NCBI GenBank assembly: GCA_019242135.1
Contig: JAFAWC010000679.1
Span: 1 to 5,842, forward strand
Reading direction: 5' to 3'
DNA: 5,842 nt
Source: Mycobacteriaceae bacterium
Lineage (GTDB): Bacteria; Actinomycetota; Actinomycetes; Mycobacteriales; Mycobacteriaceae
Positions 5,328-5,842 of the stretch are shown here, piece after piece. The first letter of the stretch is position 1. Each line of letters begins with the position of its first letter. A model generated the notes under the pieces. The model worked only from the letters and a program-made list of their open reading frames with translations, was not told where the DNA came from and ran no database searches. Made by a program: the position numbers and the translations under genes.

Positions 5328-5842
5328 ATGGCGTTGCGCGTCATCCAGTGGGCCACCGGTTCGGTGGGCAAGGCCGCCATCGATTACATCGTGAAACACC
5401 CCCAACTCGAGCTGGTCGGCTGCTGGGTTCACTCAAAAGACAAGCACGGCAAGGATGTCGGTGACATTATCGGCGCGTCTCCGCTCGGTGTGACGGCCAC
5501 CTCCAGCGTCGACGACGTCCTGGCCACCGAGGCCGACGCCGTCGTCTACACCCCCTTGATGGGCAGCACCGACGAGGTGGCGACCCTGTTGCGGTCGGGC
5601 AAGAACGTCGTCACCCCTATCGGATGGTTCTATCCGTCTGAGCGTCAGGCCGCGCGCCTGGCGCCGGCGTGCGCGGAGGGCAACGTGAGTCTGCACGGAA
5701 CCGGAATTCACCCCGGCGGTGTCACGGAAGTGTTCTCGCTGATGCTGTCCGCAATGTCATCGGCGGTGACATTCGTTCGGGCCGAGGAGTTCTCGGATGT
5801 CCGGACCTACGGGGCCCCCGATGTGTTGCGACACATCATGGG
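5328..5842 (+). CDS. DapB-N/Rossmann-fold NAD(P)-dependent oxidoreductase (3'-truncated by window)
   Basis: Only the first 171 codons are present, with no stop before the window end; family members run to about 350 residues. The protein starts MALRVIQWATGSVGKAA, a beta-strand followed by a T-G-x-x-G-K dinucleotide-binding turn (residues 10-15). It continues with a Rossmann pattern: ADAVVYTPLMGSTDEV (69-84), then GKNVVTPIGW (91-100) and HGTGIHPGGVTEVF (123-136). This matches actinobacterial proteins labelled dihydrodipicolinate reductase N-terminal domain or NAD(P)H-dependent amine dehydrogenase. True DapB is smaller and carries a His-His catalytic motif that I do not see, so lysine biosynthesis is unlikely. 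The substrate is unknown. ATG 5328 is supported by AAGGAG 5 nt upstream. The gene is divergent from the crotonase gene across a 127-bp spacer, so the two could share regulation. Function beyond nucleotide-linked redox chemistry is inference. Confidence 0.82.
   Translation, partial: MALRVIQWATGSVGKAAIDYIVKHPQLELVGCWVHSKDKHGKDVGDIIGASPLGVTATSSVDDVLATEADAVVYTPLMGSTDEVATLLRSGKNVVTPIGWFYPSERQAARLAPACAEGNVSLHGTGIHPGGVTEVFSLMLSAMSSAVTFVRAEEFSDVRTYGAPDVLRHIM

Noticed and set aside
5193..5432. Minus-strand 79-codon open frame spanning the divergent spacer
   Set aside because: It overlaps the oxidoreductase coding start and the repeats, with no recognisable motif or ribosome site.

Overview
The window reads as a piece of chromosome from a high-GC actinobacterium, most likely a mycobacterium or close relative. 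The reasons are strongly G/C-biased third codon positions, GTG starts, AAGGAGG-type ribosome binding sites, and an acyl-CoA dehydrogenase plus branched-chain 2-oxoacid dehydrogenase genes that look like M. tuberculosis FadE19 and PdhA/PdhB/PdhC (BkdA/B/C). The species comparison is from memory, not from a search.

Layout. Positions 1-837 (+) hold the last 278 codons of an acyl-CoA dehydrogenase of the FadE19 type. A 237-bp gap (838-1074) follows, with several small inverted repeats but no credible gene. Positions 1075-4377 (+) hold a compact bkdA-bkdB-bkdC operon encoding E1-alpha, E1-beta and lipoyl-bearing E2. The genes are joined by a 1-nt gap and then a 4-nt GTGA overlap. Only 4 bp beyond bkdC, a convergent gene (5200-4382, -) encodes a crotonase-fold (EchA-like) protein without the two usual hydratase glutamates. 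A 127-bp divergent spacer (5201-5327) carries a 13-bp tandem repeat and candidate promoters for both sides. Positions 5328-5842 (+) hold the first 171 codons of a DapB-N/Rossmann-type oxidoreductase that runs off the window.

How the genes fit together. BkdA/B decarboxylate the branched-chain 2-oxoacids made from Leu, Ile and Val. BkdC takes the acyl group on its lipoyl arm and passes it to CoA. An acyl-CoA dehydrogenase such as the upstream FadE then oxidises the branched acyl-CoA. No E3 (dihydrolipoyl dehydrogenase) is present, so it must come from elsewhere in the genome. The crotonase and the DapB-like oxidoreductase are not obviously part of this pathway.

Most of the window is ordinary catabolic DNA, and I see no mobile element, CRISPR array, RNA gene or clearly new system. 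The points most worth a second look are the crotonase lacking both catalytic glutamates, its glycine-rich in-frame duplication, its possible leaderless start, the 13-bp repeat in the divergent spacer, and the absence of the maoC/citE genes that I recall lying between fadE19 and bkdA in M. tuberculosis.
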